From Seriola aureovittata (taxonomy: Eukaryota; Chordata; Actinopteri; Carangiformes; Carangidae): a stretch of 64,000 bases of DNA. This document shows, piece after piece, positions 61,463-64,000 of this stretch. A program made the position numbers and the translations under genes. Under the pieces are notes generated by a model. It saw only the letters and a program-made list of their open reading frames with translations. It was not told the origin of the DNA and made no database searches. The stretch's first letter is position 1; every line of letters begins with the position of its first letter. Where the stretch lies: the NCBI RefSeq assembly GCF_021018895.1, contig NC_079375.1, positions 62,001 through 126,000 of the forward strand. Reading direction: 5' to 3'.

Positions 61463-64000
61463 ATGACCAGCAGACCATCTGTAAAGTTGCCCAAGTTGTA
61501 CATCAACAAATATGGCGTAGATATATCGATGTGGCAAGAATTCTGGGACCAGTTTCAGACTGCGAGAATGGTGAGTTAAGCAAAACTGAAAAGCTCACTT
61601 ACCTGAAGTCATATTTGGTGGGTCCAGCAGCCAGAGCCATCGCCGGGTTAAAGATAACGGAGAGCAACTACGACGCTGCAATAGACATGCTCAAAGAGAG
61701 ATTTGGAAGAAAGGACCTGATCGTGAGTTCACATATGTCTAAACTGTTAAACTTAACACCAGTTAAAAGATCTTCAGACATTATTGCTCTCAGAAGACTT
61801 TATGATGAGTGTGAGGTCCAGATCAGAAGCTTGGAAGCAATGGGAGCAGTGTCAGACACATATGGAGGATTGCTGTGCCCCATATTACTGCAAATGATCC
61901 CAGACGACCTTGCTCTTGCTTACACATGTGAAGTAGGCTCAAACCATGAACTGCAGGTTCCAGAGCTCGTTGCCTTTCTACAGCAAGAAGTTGAAAGCAG
62001 AGAGCCTGCCATGCACCTGACCAAAGCAGGAAGCCACAACAAGGAATCGCAGTCCCCTAACCAGCACAGACACAAACCTGAATCAGCAAGTGGAAAGTTC
62101 AGGAAGCCAAGTCTGCCGTCAGCAGTTCACAGTCCCCTCCAGGTTGTATATTCTGTGACAGCACAAGTCATAAATCTGAACTGTGTACAGACAACACACT
62201 TAACCTGCGAAAAGAAAAGCTGAAGAAAATGGGACGGTGTTTCATATGTTTAGGACAGCTACACATGGTTAAATTCTGCAAAACAAAGGGAGTGACATGC
62301 AGTGTATGTGGACGGAGACACCACCCCACGATGTGTGAAAAAGCTGAAACGAGTGAAACCCAGAAGAGCGCTCCGGAAACAACTGAGGCTGTCATTTCAT
62401 CCGTGGCCCCTCACACAGTCAAGACAAGCACAGCAAAGCAGAACACAGTTCTCCTGCACACAGTAACAGCATTGGCAGAGGGAATACGAGGAAAGAAGAA
62501 GGTGCATTGTCTGATGGACGGAGGAAGTCAACGGAGCTTTATCCTGGAGAAGCAGGCAAGGGCATTAGGATTACCTGTTATGAGAAAAGAGACTTTAAAG
62601 CTGCACACCTTTGGCAGTGACACAAAACCCTTGAGATTGAGGCTGTGGAGACGCCGCAAGTCAGCTCTGCCATCATGCAGGTTCCAGGAGAGCAAATCCA
62701 GCAGCAGCTGGAAAGAAGAGGACTGACATCAGCAGATGTCTCAGGCAACACTGACCAGGAGCTGGAACTGGCCGTCTTGATAGGTGCTGATGTCTACTGG
62801 AAGATGGTTTCTGGTAGAGTTGAAAGACTGTCAGACACCTTAGTTGCCATAGAGACTATGTTTGGCTGGACTGTGCAGGGCCCAGTGTCCATGTTGAGCA
62901 TGAGTGAAACTTCATGCATGAAGATCTGCACTGAGGAGACCATGCAGGTTTCAAAACAGCTGCGAGCATTCTGGGAAATAGAGTCTCTGGGCATCTCCTG
63001 CAAAGGTGAAGAACGAGCAGCAGACGCTGAGGCTCAAGAGCACTTCAACAGGTCAGTCAGCTGCAAAGAAGGGCGATATGAAGTTAAGTTGCCATGGCAT
63101 CAGGACACAACAGAGCTTCCAGACAACCTGAGAATTGCCCAGAAAAGATTTGAAGGTCTGAAAAGAAAACTGAAAGCTGATGTGACACTGTTCAAGAGAT
63201 ACAACGATGTGATAGATGACTATCTTCAACAAGGAATATGTGAGGACGTCCCAGAGACCAAAGACACAGCTGGAGCAGAAAATATCTACGTCCAGTACTA
63301 CTTGCCTCACCATGCTGTGATAAAGAAGGACAAAGCAAGGACCAAGCTGAGGGTCGTCTTCGACGCTTCTGCACATGAGGAAGGCTGTCCATCTCTTAAT
63401 GACTGTCTGCTTCCCGGACCAAACCTGAACCCAGACCTCCTCACCGTCCTTGTCAGGTTCAGGTTGCACCCTATTGCATTCATGTCAGACATCACAAAGG
63501 CTTTCCTACAGATATCTGTCGCAGAAGAGGAGAGAGATGTGTTGAGGTTCCTGTGGCTCACTGGACGCCCTGATGACAAGAACACAAACTTGTGCGTGCT
63601 AAGAATGGCTCGTGTGGTGATTGGTGTGACTTCAAGTCCGTTTTTGCTGGCAGCCACAATCAGGAAGCACCTAGAAAAATACCAGGACATGTGGCAAAGA
63701 GGCAACAGCTGGGACGAGGCGCTGCCAGACGATCTCTCACAAAGCTGGCAGCAGTGGTGTATGGAGCTCCTTCAGCTCCATCAGATCGTCATTCCCAGGT
63801 GGTATGGAACTGTCATGCTGCAAAACAGTCAAGCTCAAGTTCTTCATGTCTTCAGTGATGCAAGTGAGAAAGCGTATGTGGCAGCGGCTTATCTCCAAGG
63901 ACAGACAGCTGAGGGCGAGTCCATGACAAGACTGGTCATGTCCAAGTCCAGAGTCGCACCTATTAAGAAACTCACACTGCCACACCTTGAATTAATGGGG

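Overview
The window is vertebrate nuclear DNA, almost certainly from a teleost fish. It has introns with GT/AG borders, long TG/AC/AG microsatellites, and a dense mix of nested transposable elements of kinds typical of fish: Tx1-type and L1-type LINEs, chromodomain Gypsy, BEL/Pao, CACTA-like, hAT, TTAA-target Kolobok-like, and an integrase-type DNA transposon. No bacterial or organellar gene organisation is visible. The only confident host gene is popdc3 (Popeye domain containing 3), in three coding exons on the minus strand at 814-5904.

Layout. 1-6.2 kb: popdc3, with a decayed hAT relic in its first intron. 7.3-7.5 kb: a small solo-LTR-like insertion. 8.5-12.2 kb: a CACTA-like element holding a nested hAT element whose transposase core is still open for 484 codons. 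12.2-16.0 kb: a LINE RT tail and a 3'-truncated Tx1-type LINE. 16.45-21.85 kb: a DNA transposon with perfect 41-bp terminal inverted repeats and two convergent spliced genes. One is a RING/U-box-like protein; the other is an integrase-type transposase that has lost its catalytic middle. The element also holds two smaller inverted-repeat elements and a 0.5-kb TG/AG satellite. 23.1-26.6 kb and 50.8-54.6 kb: two copies of one Kolobok-like THAP element in opposite orientation, each flanked by TTAA.

26.7-40.3 kb is layered. A solo LTR abuts a retroviral pol remnant, which is split by a Gypsy element (TSD GTGCG). Next come a nearly full-length but dead LINE and an L1-type LINE relic. 41.9-48.2 kb: a short solo LTR, then a pol-less LTR element (TSD CAGAG) with a repetitive interior that itself holds a solo LTR (TSD GAGGG). 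55.9-64 kb: an L1-type ORF1 split by a very young Gypsy element (TSD CCTTC, LTRs almost identical), followed by a BEL/Pao element running off the window end. Its pol frame is open but has lost the RT catalytic segment in frame.

How the parts relate: popdc3 is the host function, a membrane cAMP-binding Popeye protein. Nearly everything else is selfish DNA. Several elements keep intact ends but lack catalytic parts (the integrase-type element, both Kolobok-like copies, the young Gypsy, the pol-less LTR element, Pao). They probably moved, if recently, with proteins supplied in trans. Family names are from recognition of protein motifs and termini only; no database search was possible.
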